A stretch of 64,000 nucleotides of DNA from Heterostelium album PN500. Its lineage: Eukaryota > Evosea > Eumycetozoa > Acytosteliales > Acytosteliaceae. Every line of letters begins with the position of its first letter. Position 1 is the first letter of the stretch. The stretch covers positions 372,001-436,000 of the forward strand of contig NW_008805097.1 of NCBI RefSeq assembly GCF_000004825.1, given 5' to 3'. The translations under genes were made by a program, and so were the position numbers. Of the stretch, positions 33,385 to 44,689 are shown piece after piece. Under the pieces are notes generated by a model, which was not told where the DNA came from, made no database searches, and saw only the letters and a list, made by a program, of their open reading frames with translations.

Positions 33385-35601
33385 TTAATAATTTCTCTCA
33401 AGTCCATATCTAAACTCTTGAATATAGTCTGGTTTAGCAATTGGTGCATGAACGAATTGCTCTGGGATATCGAATGAGTTGACAATATCCAATGCAACTG
33501 GTAACATATCTCCACAAAGTTTGTTTACACTCTCTTGAATCTTTAATCCTGTTTCGTGTGTGAGACCATCATTACATAAGAAGAAACTATAATAAATATT
33601 AAGATTAAGTGATTTGTTAGTTTAAAATTATTTTGATTACTAATTGTTATTATTATTATTATTATTGTTATTAATTTTGAAATCTTACCCTAAATCATTT
33701 TCAACTCTTGATGAGAAGTATAAGTTTCTGCAAAGTTCCAATACTGGTTGAAGATTGGCTGATGCCTTCTTGATTGCAGCTTGGAAGTATTCCAAAGTGA
33801 TTCTCTCGATGTATGCCTTACCAAGAGCTGTAATAACATCCAAGTTGTCGTTCCAAGAGTGTTCCAATCCAACACCTACATCCAAAGCACTCATAATCTT
33901 TGATGAAAGAGTTTGAACCAAATGACTTTCTCTCCATTTGAAACATTGAATTTGGAAGTCTGAATTTTGAATCTAGAGAGACAAACAGTGTCAGTAAGCT
34001 TGAATTGAATAACTAAGATGAAATAAAAACTTACCTTTACACCATGATTTGGAAGTGTAACAGTGTATCTTCCCTTTTGTAACTCTACCAAGAGATTCTT
34101 GGCAACTTGTTGAAGGAGTACATGGTTATCACCTTCGTAGGTCATATCGATTTCGAGATCGGATTTCAATGTTGCGATTTGATTGAATGCACTGAAACCT
34201 TGACCACCACAGCACTCTCTGACCTGTTGGAGAGTGTGAGTCTTGTGCCAACTGACGACAGCCTTGAGACCGGATGCCCAGATATGTACATCCTTGACGT
34301 TCTGTGGTGTCTTGTTTGGCTCACAGTAGATTTGCTTCAGCTGGAGAACTGGGAAGTTCAATGCGACGGTCGCTGCAATCAATGGGAAGAGACGACGTTG
34401 ATGAGTGAGATACTGGATGATTGGAATCTCGTTACCCTTCGATCCGAATTGACGACGTGCATACGCATAACGAATGGCGATGATCAATGAGAGCTTGGCA
34501 GCGTTCAATGCAGACGATGCGATCAAGACTCTTCCACCGACCAACGGTGCAACCATCGATCCGAATCTCTTGTTCTTGCTTGGAATCGATGTTACGTACG
34601 ATCCGTCTGGCATGACATCACCAAACTTATTGAGGAGGTTATCACGTGGGATTCGCTTGTTGTCGAACCAGAGACGTCCGTTGTCGACACCTTGCAAACC
34701 GAGCTTGTAACCGTTGTCCATGATTCTGACGTTGGTTGCGGTCGATCCGTCGGCGTTTCTGATGGGTACGACGAATACATGTACACCGTAGTGAACACCA
34801 CCGATATAGAGTTGTGCGAAAACGGCACATGCCTGACCGTGGAGGGCAGCATTTCCTATCCAGAACTTCTGTGCAGAGTCCGATGGTGTGTTGATGATGA
34901 ATTCCTGTGTGTCCTTGTCGTAGGTGGCGGTGGTTTCGACACCCTGCACATTCGAACCGTGACCCAACTCTGTCATACCGAAACAACCAGGTAACTTCCA
35001 GGTATCGATATCCTTAATATACTTCAAATGATGCTTCTCTGTACCAAGATTGAGAACTGCGTTACCAAACAATGAAAAGTGTACACCAAGCTTTACTGAT
35101 AACGATGGATCCGAAAGATTTAACAATTCCATTGATAATAAATATTTCATTGGATCTCTATTATAAGATTATAATAATAATTATTATATTTGAATGTTAG
35201 AAATCAATTAGGTAGATAGATAGACTGATCATAATGAATGAATGATCACATGTGATTGTAATAACTTACCTATTGAATTCAGCTAATGAAATTAAACCAG
35301 AGTTGATAACTTTGATTGATCTTTGAAGAGTTACCTCTCTCCATTGCTCACAGTTCATGTTGTATTTTGGAGCAAAGATTGGATCTTTGAGGAAGTTTTG
35401 AAGATTTTGCTTCACTTGTTTGTATGATGGGTTGGATTCCAAGTAATCACGGAGTTCGTCTTTGTTCCACTTTGGGATTTGTGCACGTGGTTTCTCAGCT
35501 GTGATTGCTGGTGCTGCATCGACTGATGCATTGGTATTTGAGATCTCCAATGGCAACAGATGTGCAATGATTGATTTAATTCTATCATAATTTTGTTCCA
35601 T
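33385..35601 (-). CDS. acox: peroxisomal acyl-CoA oxidase
   Basis: Four exons (35270-35601, 34035-35157, 33689-33972, 33385-33586) give 646 residues, normal for the family. It oxidises acyl-CoA to trans-2-enoyl-CoA with release of hydrogen peroxide, the first step of peroxisomal beta-oxidation. The flavin-binding block CFGMTELGHGSNVQGVETTA and the WIGNAALHGQ motif are present. So are YGVHVFVVPIRN, the YAYARRQFG loop, the CCGGQGFSAFN block, and DMTYEGDNHVLLQQVAKNLL, which contains the catalytic glutamate. The C-terminal oxidase domain follows in exons 3 and 4. The protein ends ERNY, so it has no C-terminal peroxisome signal; instead RIKSIIAHL at residues 7-15 fits the PTS2 pattern (R/K)(L/V/I)x5(H/Q)(L/A). 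Confidence 0.95.
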
Positions 35602-36721
35602 TTTTTTGTTTTTGATATTTCGTTCTATCTACTTTACAATATCTAATCTAATACTAATACTAATACTAATATAACAACAAATTTTCTATCTATTAAACTA
35701 AACCTAAACTAACTATCTAAACCTATCTAAATAAATAAATAAAATTAATTTTAAATTCTTTGAATAATAATAATAATATAAAAATAATAGTTTTTCTATT
35801 ATGACAAAATAAAATATAAACTATAGTTAAGTACTACTTTGTTGAATTTGAAAATAATAATAACAACAACACTTGTGTTATATATTTTTGTTTATTTTCC
35901 CTCCATTAATTAACTTTGCAAAATAAGCACACAATCGAAACTTTTGAATAATTATCATCTAGGTGGTTCGTACAAAAATTATGTGATATTGATGTTGTGA
36001 AGTGTTCTCAACAATTTTGAAAAATGTGGATGTGGGCAACAAGTGTGCATTGGATTTAATATATACACAACAATGATAAACAATTATATTAATCGCTTAT
36101 CTATATACTTACTTTAAGAAAATGATAATTAAAAGAGTTATTTGTTTAGATTCAAAAGTATAATAATATTTATTTTCGAAATTTATTGAACTGTGATGTT
36201 GTTGTTGTTTTTTTTTTTTTTTGAAAAGCGATTATCAAAAGAATTACAACATTTTTTTCCTTTTTTTGATCTTAAAAAAACATAAAAAAATAAAAAAATA
36301 ATCGAAAATGCAAAAAAACTGGAAAATTGTAGAGGAAGAAATATCTTAATGTCATCATTAATTCCCTTTTTATAAAGGTTGAAAATTTGTAATGAGCGAA
36401 ATTTCAAATATTTTCTTAAAAAAGAAATTCAATTGCGAATGTTTTGTTTTGTGGATTGGGCAATCTATGGTTGATGTCAGAATAATTATAATAGCGTCGT
36501 TGTACAATTTATCAATTTAAATTGCTTAAACAAAAGATTCAAGAAATTAAGAAATTCAAAATAATTACTCATTCTTTGTTCATCAAAAGATACTTTTAGA
36601 CCCTCAGATTTTGTTAAAACTATCTAGAAGTTTAGAATTTTTAATGGTTTTGGATTAAAAAAAAAGAGAAAAAAGTATAAAATAAATATATTTATATGTG
36701 TTTTATTAAATAAAATAAATA
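35602..36721. promoter_or_regulatory. acox promoter side and myotubularin 3' side
   Basis: The right-hand neighbour (myotubularin) ends here, so the left part of this 1.1 kb should hold the acox promoter. An ACTAATACTAATACTAAT repeat lies near 35650-35670. A weak minus-strand frame around 36490-36630 is discussed among the rejected items. No RNA gene is recognised. Confidence 0.45.
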
Positions 36722-38815
36722 TTATAGGAATCCATGGAAATTACGCCAATAAAGGTAATATTGATTCCATAATTGTAAATTCATTGTGTCGACTGAGAGT
36801 ATTTCGGGGTTTGATTGATAGCTAGAGTTACGCCACTGTGATGTATGTGCATTTAAGTAGCTCCAGAGACTTTGTGTCTTTTTAGAGAGTTCGTTGGTGA
36901 CACGCTCCGCTTCACTGTCGTAGAGGAACGTTCCAAATCGGCAGCTGTAAAGATGATGAATGATCTCCATGAGATACTGTTGATTGAATTCGAAACGCTG
37001 TGGATTCTGTATCAATATCTGATAGACACAATCGATAAACTGAAGGAACACCGGTGAGTGTTCGATGGCGGTGTGCTTCTCCACTCTGGACCCCTGGCCA
37101 ATACGCGACTCGAATTTGTGGCCGAACGAAAGCCACTCTTTCTCTATCAGCTTTTGGAAGCCGACGATCGTGCGATAGGCAGGGTCGAGTAGGAGTTCGG
37201 CGAGTGCGCACAACTGACTGGTACGATCCCAGCCGTCGGAGCAATGAATGATTACAGAGGATTTGAGATAGCGGATGACATCGACAATCTCGGTGACACC
37301 ACAGAGAATCGAGCGAATATGTTCGAGCCATATGTTGGTTGCCTTTTCCAGTTTGAGCTGATAGCGATCGTATTCCTTCTCGTACATCGAGGTTTTGAAT
37401 AGTTTCTTTTGGGCTTCACGCATCTTGTGGATGTTTTCAATGTTTAGGAATTTCAAGACGCAGTTGCTGTACGTTGATTTGGTACCTTCGTAACCCATAC
37501 CCATGACTTGGTTGGCAACTGCATTGATCTGTGGTCTGGCATCCATAATATATACACGTTCGGAATCCAAGTTTGCAAGACGAATGTTTTCAATTAGTTT
37601 CTCATCCTCGAGACATCGTTTACCAGTGACACCGATCACAGGTTGAGAAGATCGAACGATAACAGCATATTCCTTTGGATGTTTCCAAACCAACACGGGC
37701 AATCTACCTTTACTTCTAAACGATGTAATATTGATCAACTCCAAATCTGTTATTCTCTTTGGCACGACCATCGTTGATGGATAGGTTGGTGAATAGTAAT
37801 AATCATTATTGAAATTTGTAACTCTCCACGATTCATTTGGTATACCCATTCTCTGATATTCTTCTGAAGGATTATATATATTCCATCCTTTACTTTGATC
37901 TACAAATAATAATAATAATTATAGAAAGGAAAATATAATTGTTAACAATCAATCAAATAAAATTATTAAATGATTATATGCTTACCTAAATTTGATATAT
38001 TATTTGAAGCAAAACAAAATAGTTTTGAATATTCTGAACTGAAAATTAATGGTTCAAATATTTCATAGAGTCTAGAGTTTGCTTTTTGTTGTGATGATCC
38101 AGGTCTATTTTAGAAAATAATTAGTATTCAAATAATATATATGATTGATTTGTTCAATTTAAAGTTTGACTTTTTTTTTTTTGTAAACTTACAAATGCAT
38201 AAATCTAATTCTATGGAAATCTTTACATTTGATTTCAAATGCATAGTATTTCAATTTGTCGGGAGTGAATCCTGTGCACTTGACAATGTCTTCGATCATT
38301 CCTAGAGGAACTGATATTCCTTCGGTCTCGCACTTCTTGCTCATCTTGCTGCCATAGTATGGTGCAAAATATAATCTAAAGTTGGTGAGAGTGATACGTC
38401 CAATGGTACCACTGTTGCCATGCACATGAATGATACTCTCACTGTAGAAAACAATATTCTCGGATGGCAATAGAATGATTTCATTGCTCTTTGATTTGAG
38501 TTTGTCAATCAAATGCTTTGGAATATTGCTTGACGATGGTGTATTTGGAATCTTTGAAACACCCAATGCAATCGGTGAAAATGATGGATGAATAGATGAT
38601 GTACTTGGTGTTGCCATTACAAATGTTGAAGTAGAGTTATTACTATTACTATTACTATTACTATTATTATTACTAATATTTAAATCTAAATTATTATTGT
38701 TGTTATTATTTTTTTGTTGAATAGTTGATTCTTGATTATATACAGATTTATAAGATAGAGTTGCTTCTAATAAATTGATTGTATCTTTAGTTGGTTTATA
38801 TCCTTTTCCTTTATC
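36722..38815 (-). CDS. GRAM-myotubularin phosphoinositide 3-phosphatase (possibly the C-terminal half of a PX-PH-myotubularin gene)
   Basis: Exons 38193-38815, 37986-38104 and 36722-37899. The catalytic signature is HCSDGWDRTSQL, with the active cysteine and arginine of the Cx5R motif, so the enzyme should be active on PI3P and PI(3,5)P2. A GRAM/PH-G domain precedes it (ENIVFYSESIIHVHGNSG ... RITLTNFRLYFAPYYG), and family blocks such as SSQPVIGVTGKRCLEDE and EKEWLSFGHKFESRIGQG follow. From the first ATG of the block (38617) it gives 573 residues, but the frame is open and coding-like for 66 codons further upstream (KGYKPTKDTINLLEATLSYK, then Asn/Ser runs). That stretch is bounded by a CCACAG acceptor at 38816. 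So the true start lies in an upstream exon, perhaps in the PX-PH gene at 40362-42555. Confidence 0.9.
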
Positions 38816-40361
38816 CTGTGGTTGGTGATGATTTCGATGATTTAAATATAAATTTAAATTAGTAAGTAAAGTAATAATAAATATAATAATAGTTATTAAG
38901 TTTTAAGTTGTGAAATTAAAATATTAATAATTATTGGTGAAGTGGTATTAATAATGTTGGAAATGTTTGTTGTTGGAGATTTAGGTTGCAAAATAGTTTA
39001 GTTAGGTTAATGAATTTAAATATGTAATCGATTAATGTTTTGTTGTTAATGAACTCTTTTCATTTAAATAAAATAAAAAAAGAGAAAGAGCTGCTGTTAC
39101 TTGTTGGCCATTAACACCAAGTACACCACCAAATTAAGCATATGTTTTTTAAAACAAACACATTGTATAACTAAAAAAAAAAAGGACAACAACAACAACA
39201 GCTGAAAATCAACACCATTTTACTTTTAATAAATTGATGATGAACAACAACCTACCACCTACACATAAATAAGTAAACACAACAAACACATACCATATAC
39301 AAACACACACACACAGTTTGATAATATATATATTCCAATGTTAAAGATTAAAAAAATATAAATATATAACTTTTTTAAAACAAAAAAAAAAATTATAACC
39401 AACTACAGTCAAACAACACATTCTCTCTAACCCATCCATCATCACCTACAATCACATTCATAGACATCATGAAAGGATCATTATCATCTCTATTTTTTGA
39501 ACTGAATCATAATCGATTCAATTAATTTAACACACACACTACTGATATAATTAATTCAGCAAATCTATTACAAAAAATAAAAATTAACAATAACAGTAAC
39601 AATAACAATTAAAATACAAAAACAAACCAACATGTAATGATAATGTAGTAACACAATGAACAGGTGTTTGTGTGGTTGTGAAGATGATTGGTGTGGTATT
39701 TTTATGTTTTTTTTTTATGTTGTGTTTGTGGTTTATGGAGAGTTTTGTTTAACACAGAAATAGAAATGGTATGTATGTGGTCATATACCTGATTGGTCAT
39801 ATATAATTAATTTCTATTTTATACCATCAGATTTACTATTTTTTTTTATACTTAAATATGGATGTCACTACTTTAAATACTAATAAAAAAATAAAATACA
39901 GTATTCTATCTTTACTTCTGAGTAATATTATTTTGATCAATGATTGTATGTTATTTCCAATTTCAGTATCACTGTGATATTGTTATTGTCTATGTTGTGT
40001 TTAAATTTAGTTTGTTTTTTTTCAATCATGATGATTACAATCGTAATAGATTGATTATTTGTTCAATCCAATGTACACTTTCGATTTTAAAACAAACATA
40101 CAAATAAACTAATAATATAGTTGCTGTTTTTGTTATTATTTTTAGATATTCTGATGATGATGAATGATGTTTTGATATATATATACACGAATTTAAATCG
40201 AGTTGTTGAATCAACGATATGCTATTAACGATGATGGTTATGACCATATCTACTTTACGACTAACTATGATCAATAGATTTTTACTATGACCTATTTGAT
40301 ATCAAATAGAAATAAAATAATAATATTGTTGGTGATGATAATGAGTATCGTTATAACTTAC
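38816..40361. other. 1.5 kb spacer: either a long intron or an intergenic region
   Basis: On the minus strand it starts with a GTAAGT donor directly after the PH exon and ends with a CCACAG acceptor before the myotubularin exons, both in phase 0. It is AT-rich with stretches such as GTGTGTGTGTTTG like the promoter-type spacers elsewhere. No exon with a usable start codon that would join in frame to the myotubularin exons was found. A nearer acceptor after the palindrome TTTGATATCAAA would end the PX-PH protein after six more residues (VIVKIY). Confidence 0.4.
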
Positions 40362-42555
40362 ATTGTCAATTGACCATTCTTGATTCTGAATAAACACACG
40401 ATATGATGACTCATCCTGTAGTTCTGTCATAATGTTATTGTTATTACTGTCACCATCTTGTTGTTGATTGTTTTTAACAGGTACTGGATTAGTTTTAAGT
40501 TGACGTTGTTGTGAATTCGATAAACTACTGTCGAGTTTCATTGATTTAGATAGTACACTTCTACTAAGTGACAATGGTATGGGTGGTGGCGCTGGGATAT
40601 TTACAGTCGTTATTGTTGTTGCTGTTGTTGTTGTTGTGGAGGTTGAGTTTGGAATAGGTGTGATTGCTTGATGCTGTTGTTGTTGTTGTTGTTGCATGAA
40701 TAATATTGATGCTGTCAGATTGTTTTGTGCAGTGTTGATCTCTTTGTTGATTGTCTCTAACCACTGTACCAATTTCTGCTCAGACTCTGAGCATAAAAAG
40801 TATTTCTCTTCGTCTTGATCCTCCTCTCTTGACCCGGTGCAACTTAGTGCAAGAGAGTTGGACGATACAGAAGATTTGAATTGCTTGTGTCTGATAGCTC
40901 CACTGTCAGCCTCCTGTATCTTTACCTCAACGCATAGCTTATCGAGAGTATGCGTTATCTTTGCTGTGGCATGTCTTAGATTGATGACACCCTTTGCTTC
41001 TGCATATTGATTCCTAGTTTTCCAAAAGAAAAGGTTGGCATTGACCACCACACAATATACTTTTTTCCACTTTCTTTTCTTTCTCGACAAACTACTCCTC
41101 TGTATCAGTAAATATAAATATCCTTCTTTTGATGGATTAGTTATTGACTTAAGCGATGGCTAAATGAATAAATAATTAAAAAATTAGTTTGTAATATTAA
41201 TGTGGAACTCTAATCATTGTCAACATACTGAAAAGTTTGGATCTAAAAACACTTTGAGATTTCTTGACTGTTTCGCTAAATTAGATTCACATATTGCATT
41301 GAAAAACAGTTGCAATTGATTGCATCTTTGTTTAATAAATTGAGGATTCATATTTCCAATGATCTTTTTCGATGGAAAGTCAAATGCTGTTAATGATGGT
41401 ACTTCATTTTGAATCTAAATTGTTATATTTAAAATAAAAATTAATTTTCAAAGGTAATTACAGTTACTTTAATAAAAATTAATATTTACTTTTAATGAGA
41501 ATGCTCTAACATGTTTATATCTACGAACTTTTTAATAATAATAAAAGAAAATTAGAAACTAATTTTGTTTTGTTCCCAAAGTTTAAAAGAATTATACTTA
41601 CCGATTGTCCAAACAATATCATTACTTTTTACATTAATAACATAAACCTAATATAATATATAAATATTTTTTAAAATTAGATAAAATAATATAAAAATAA
41701 AAGAATCAATATAATAATTACAGTATATGACTTTTTCGAAGTTTCAACAGTCTCTGTTGATGAAATAACAAGTGAGAATTGAGATGATTTGTCGACTGGA
41801 ACCATTACTGAGCTTGAGTAGTGTGAGGGATTAACAAACTTTTTGGAACTTGCCAAACCACCTCTAGATGCTGTTCCAGTGAATAGTCTGCTCGAACCCC
41901 TATTTAGTGATGTCTTATTTCCATCGGCTTCACTGTCATTCCCGCCGCTAAGTTGCAATGATGAATTGGATGGAGTAATCTTTCCACGAGTCCAACCACC
42001 ACTTGGTGGAGCCGCTACACTAGAAGAGGAACGCACTTCTCTTCTCGATTTAAAGTCACTCTCGCCCAAATTGGAATCATCACTAGTGGTATGTGCGCTT
42101 GTTACATTGTAAGGATTATTGAGTTTGGATGGTGATGCAGAATACTCTACACTACTGCTTCTTGGTTTTGTTGTAATATTTATATTAATGTTGTTGCTAT
42201 TGTTATTGATATTGTTGTTGGTTTTTTCAGAGAGTGGAATAGCAGTGGTAGTGTTGGTAACAGTATTGGTTGGTATAGAAGCAGTTGAAATCTTAAAGAA
42301 ACCAGTCTCTGTAAATCCATCGTTTCGTTCTTCATCCTCCTCTTCGTCATCACCACTTGATGAAGTTTCAGAGAATGAACTGTCATCTTCTTCCTCCTCG
42401 AGGTGTTCTTTGTTATCGATGACCAGTGATACTATTCTATTGGCTCTCTTGGAGAATGTTTCTTCAGATGGCGCTACCGCATTCAACTCCTCATTTTTAT
42501 CATTATTTTCATTCTTAATATTATTATTATTATTTGTATCACTGTTATTAAACAT
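40362..42555 (-). CDS. PX-PH domain phosphoinositide-binding protein (possibly the N-terminal half of a PX-PH-myotubularin gene)
   Basis: Five exons (41722-42555, 41602-41647, 41490-41527, 41229-41414, 40362-41159) give 634 residues up to the last donor. The first 250 residues are Asn/Ser/Glu-rich and disordered. A PX domain is split over four exons: QFSLVISSTE, VYVINVKSNDIVWTI, VRRYKHVRAFSLK with the phosphoinositide-contact arginines, then the helices FPSKKIIGNMNPQFIKQRCN and LQLFFNAICESNLAKQSRNL ending KVFLDPNF. A PH domain follows in the fifth exon (KEGYLYLLIQRSSLSRKKRK, WKKVYCVVVNANLFFWKTR ... EKYFLCSESEQKLVQWLETI). A Q-, T- and P-rich linker comes after that. It likely targets endosomal membranes through PI3P. 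The fifth exon ends in phase 0 at a GTAAGT donor, so at least one further exon exists. Confidence 0.85.
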
Positions 42556-43378
42556 TATATAAATAACTTATAACTTTTTATCACTAAGCTACTAACTATC
42601 TATACAAATAAAAAAATATTAAAAAAAAAAAAATGTAAAAGACAAACTAAAATAAATAAAATCAAGAGTGCAATGATATGTTATTGTTAAATTGATCGAT
42701 TCGATACAGATGAATAATCATAATTATCGATCTAAAAATCTTTTTTGAAGTAATTTTATTAAAATTAAACAAAAATTGGGCTTTAAAAACCCAAAAGAAA
42801 GGTTTGCAAAACTAAATATCTTTTAAAAATTGGCAATTTTTGCATTATTTTAAAAAATTTTGAACCAAACCCACAGCCAAGTTCCTATTTGTTTTGTCAT
42901 CAAAGGCAATAAGCAAATATAATCTTGTTTTGGTTTTATCTGTTGTTTTTTTTTTTTTTTCAACTTTTAAATTTAAAATTAAAACAATTATGATTTTACC
43001 CTTTTTTTTTATAATAAATAATTAATATTTTTTTAATAAATTTATTATAAAGAAATCCCTCTCCACCAATTGTATTTTTTTTTATCTTAAAATAAAATAA
43101 AGAAAAAAGACATTAAAGAACTTATTCATAGTAATAAAATTGTGATTACACCCTGTTAATAATTGTTTAATAACATGTTATATATAAATAACTTAGGTTT
43201 CTTATTTTTTAAAAAATTTTGAAAATTTGAAAAATTTAAATAGCATTGAAAAAAATTAATCAATAAAGATTCATTTATTTATATTGTTGTTTATCGAATT
43301 TATATTGTTACTAATATTAGCTATTAATAAGATTAATTTAAAGTTTTATAAAGATATATAATAATAGTAATAATAATA
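42556..43378. promoter_or_regulatory. divergent intergenic region
   Basis: It lies between the PX-PH gene start (minus) and SYF2 (plus) and should hold both promoters. A run of complementary short A and T tracts fills most of it. The paired GATCGATTCGAT and TTATCGATC motifs at 42690-42730 are the only less AT-rich part. No gene is seen. Confidence 0.5.
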
Positions 43379-44485
43379 ATGAGCAACAACACTGAGCATG
43401 ATTATGAAACAATAGAATCGTTGAAAGAGGAGATTGAAATTATAGATAGACACAAAGATGAATATAGAGAACCAAAGAGTTTCAATGCTGTAGCGTTCGA
43501 CTATACAGAAGAGAATGAAAGAGCAACATTTTCTCTTGGTCGACAACCTAAGCTATCAAAGATTAACGATGCCAACACAAAAGAATTGACTCCACAACAA
43601 CAAAAACTAATAGATTTAAAAAAGAAATTAGTAAGTACAGCGTATTTACATACATACTTACAATATGTGTTCTATATCTATATCTACTTTGTTACTAATC
43701 GTTTTTTTTTAAAAAAAAAAAAAAAAAAAAGAAATGAAGCAAAAAAGAATATATACAAATCGGTTGTAGATGAACATAGTAGAATACACAACGGACCTAT
43801 GAATGAATCCGAAGAGAAAAAGAAATTGTTTGAAGAGAAGAAGCGACAGGAAGAAGAGGAAATTAAAAAGGAAGGGGGTGATCCAGAGAGAGAGAAGCTA
43901 AAGAATGCTTTAGCCTCGGATTTAGAGAATAAAGCAAAGAAGAAAGGAAATAAAAAGTTTGAAGGTGTACATAATAAACGTAAGTATATTATTAATTGTT
44001 ATTAATGATAATATATGGAAAGTTAACATTATTTGTATTTTTATATTGCTTAGAATCCGATTCACATATTTATAATTCATATAAGAAGAGAGTCAAAGAG
44101 ATGGAGTCATTTAGGAATTCCGAACATTATAAGGAGTTTGTAGATAAAGATCAGATCAACAATGAAACAGAGTATGGAAAACATGGATTTGTACCAGAAG
44201 CAAATGTTAATGCAATGAAACAAGAATTATTGAAACAGTAAGTGTTAATTAATTAAACCGAGATACAATACAACGATCATTCTTATTAATAAACAAACTA
44301 TTAATTAAATATAATATAGTCAAATGGAAAGAAGAAATAACTTTAAGAAGAGAGGAACCAATCCTGATGAGGATGTCAGTTGGATCAACGAACAAAATAG
44401 AGTGTTTAACAAAAAGGTTTCAAGAGCCTACGACAAATACACATTGGAGATTCGTCAGAATTTGGAGCGTGGTACATCTCTTTAA
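43379..44485 (+). CDS. syf2: SYF2 pre-mRNA splicing factor
   Basis: Four exons: 43379-43630, about 43730-43979, 44054-44237 and 44320-44485. SYF2 is an NTC-associated protein of the activated spliceosome. The conserved block RNEAKKNIYKSVVDEHSR opens exon 2. The middle helix GGDPEREKLKNALASDLENK follows. The C-terminal signature is DVSWINEQNRVFNKKVSRAY, then LEIRQNLERGTSL and the stop, as in all SYF2 proteins. The N-terminal 84 residues are variable. The exon 1-2 junction is odd: exon 1 ends in phase 0 at a clear GTAAGT donor. The only AG in the right place (43730-43731, after a run of about 20 A) gives an immediate stop, while the conserved RNEA block requires the frame to resume at 43730. 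Confidence 0.88.
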
Positions 44486-44689
44486 TTTATATAAAATAAA
44501 TCTATCTTTATTGACGTTAAAGAATTTACCATTTTGTAAATTCAAATCCAAAAAAGAATAGTTATTATTTCCAAGAAATCTTGATGTCATTTCGCATCTT
44601 TCTAGTAAAAAAAAAAAATTAGATTTGCAAATGCATTTTGTAATTTACTTTTATTATTATTTAGTTTATTTTATATTTAGCTAATTGAC

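Noticed and set aside
36490-36630. Minus-strand frame of about 45 codons after a CTTCTAG acceptor (contains SFDEQRMSNYFEFLNFLNLL)
   Set aside because: It looks mildly protein-like, but it is short, lies just beyond the myotubularin stop with no joining donor, and matches nothing I know.
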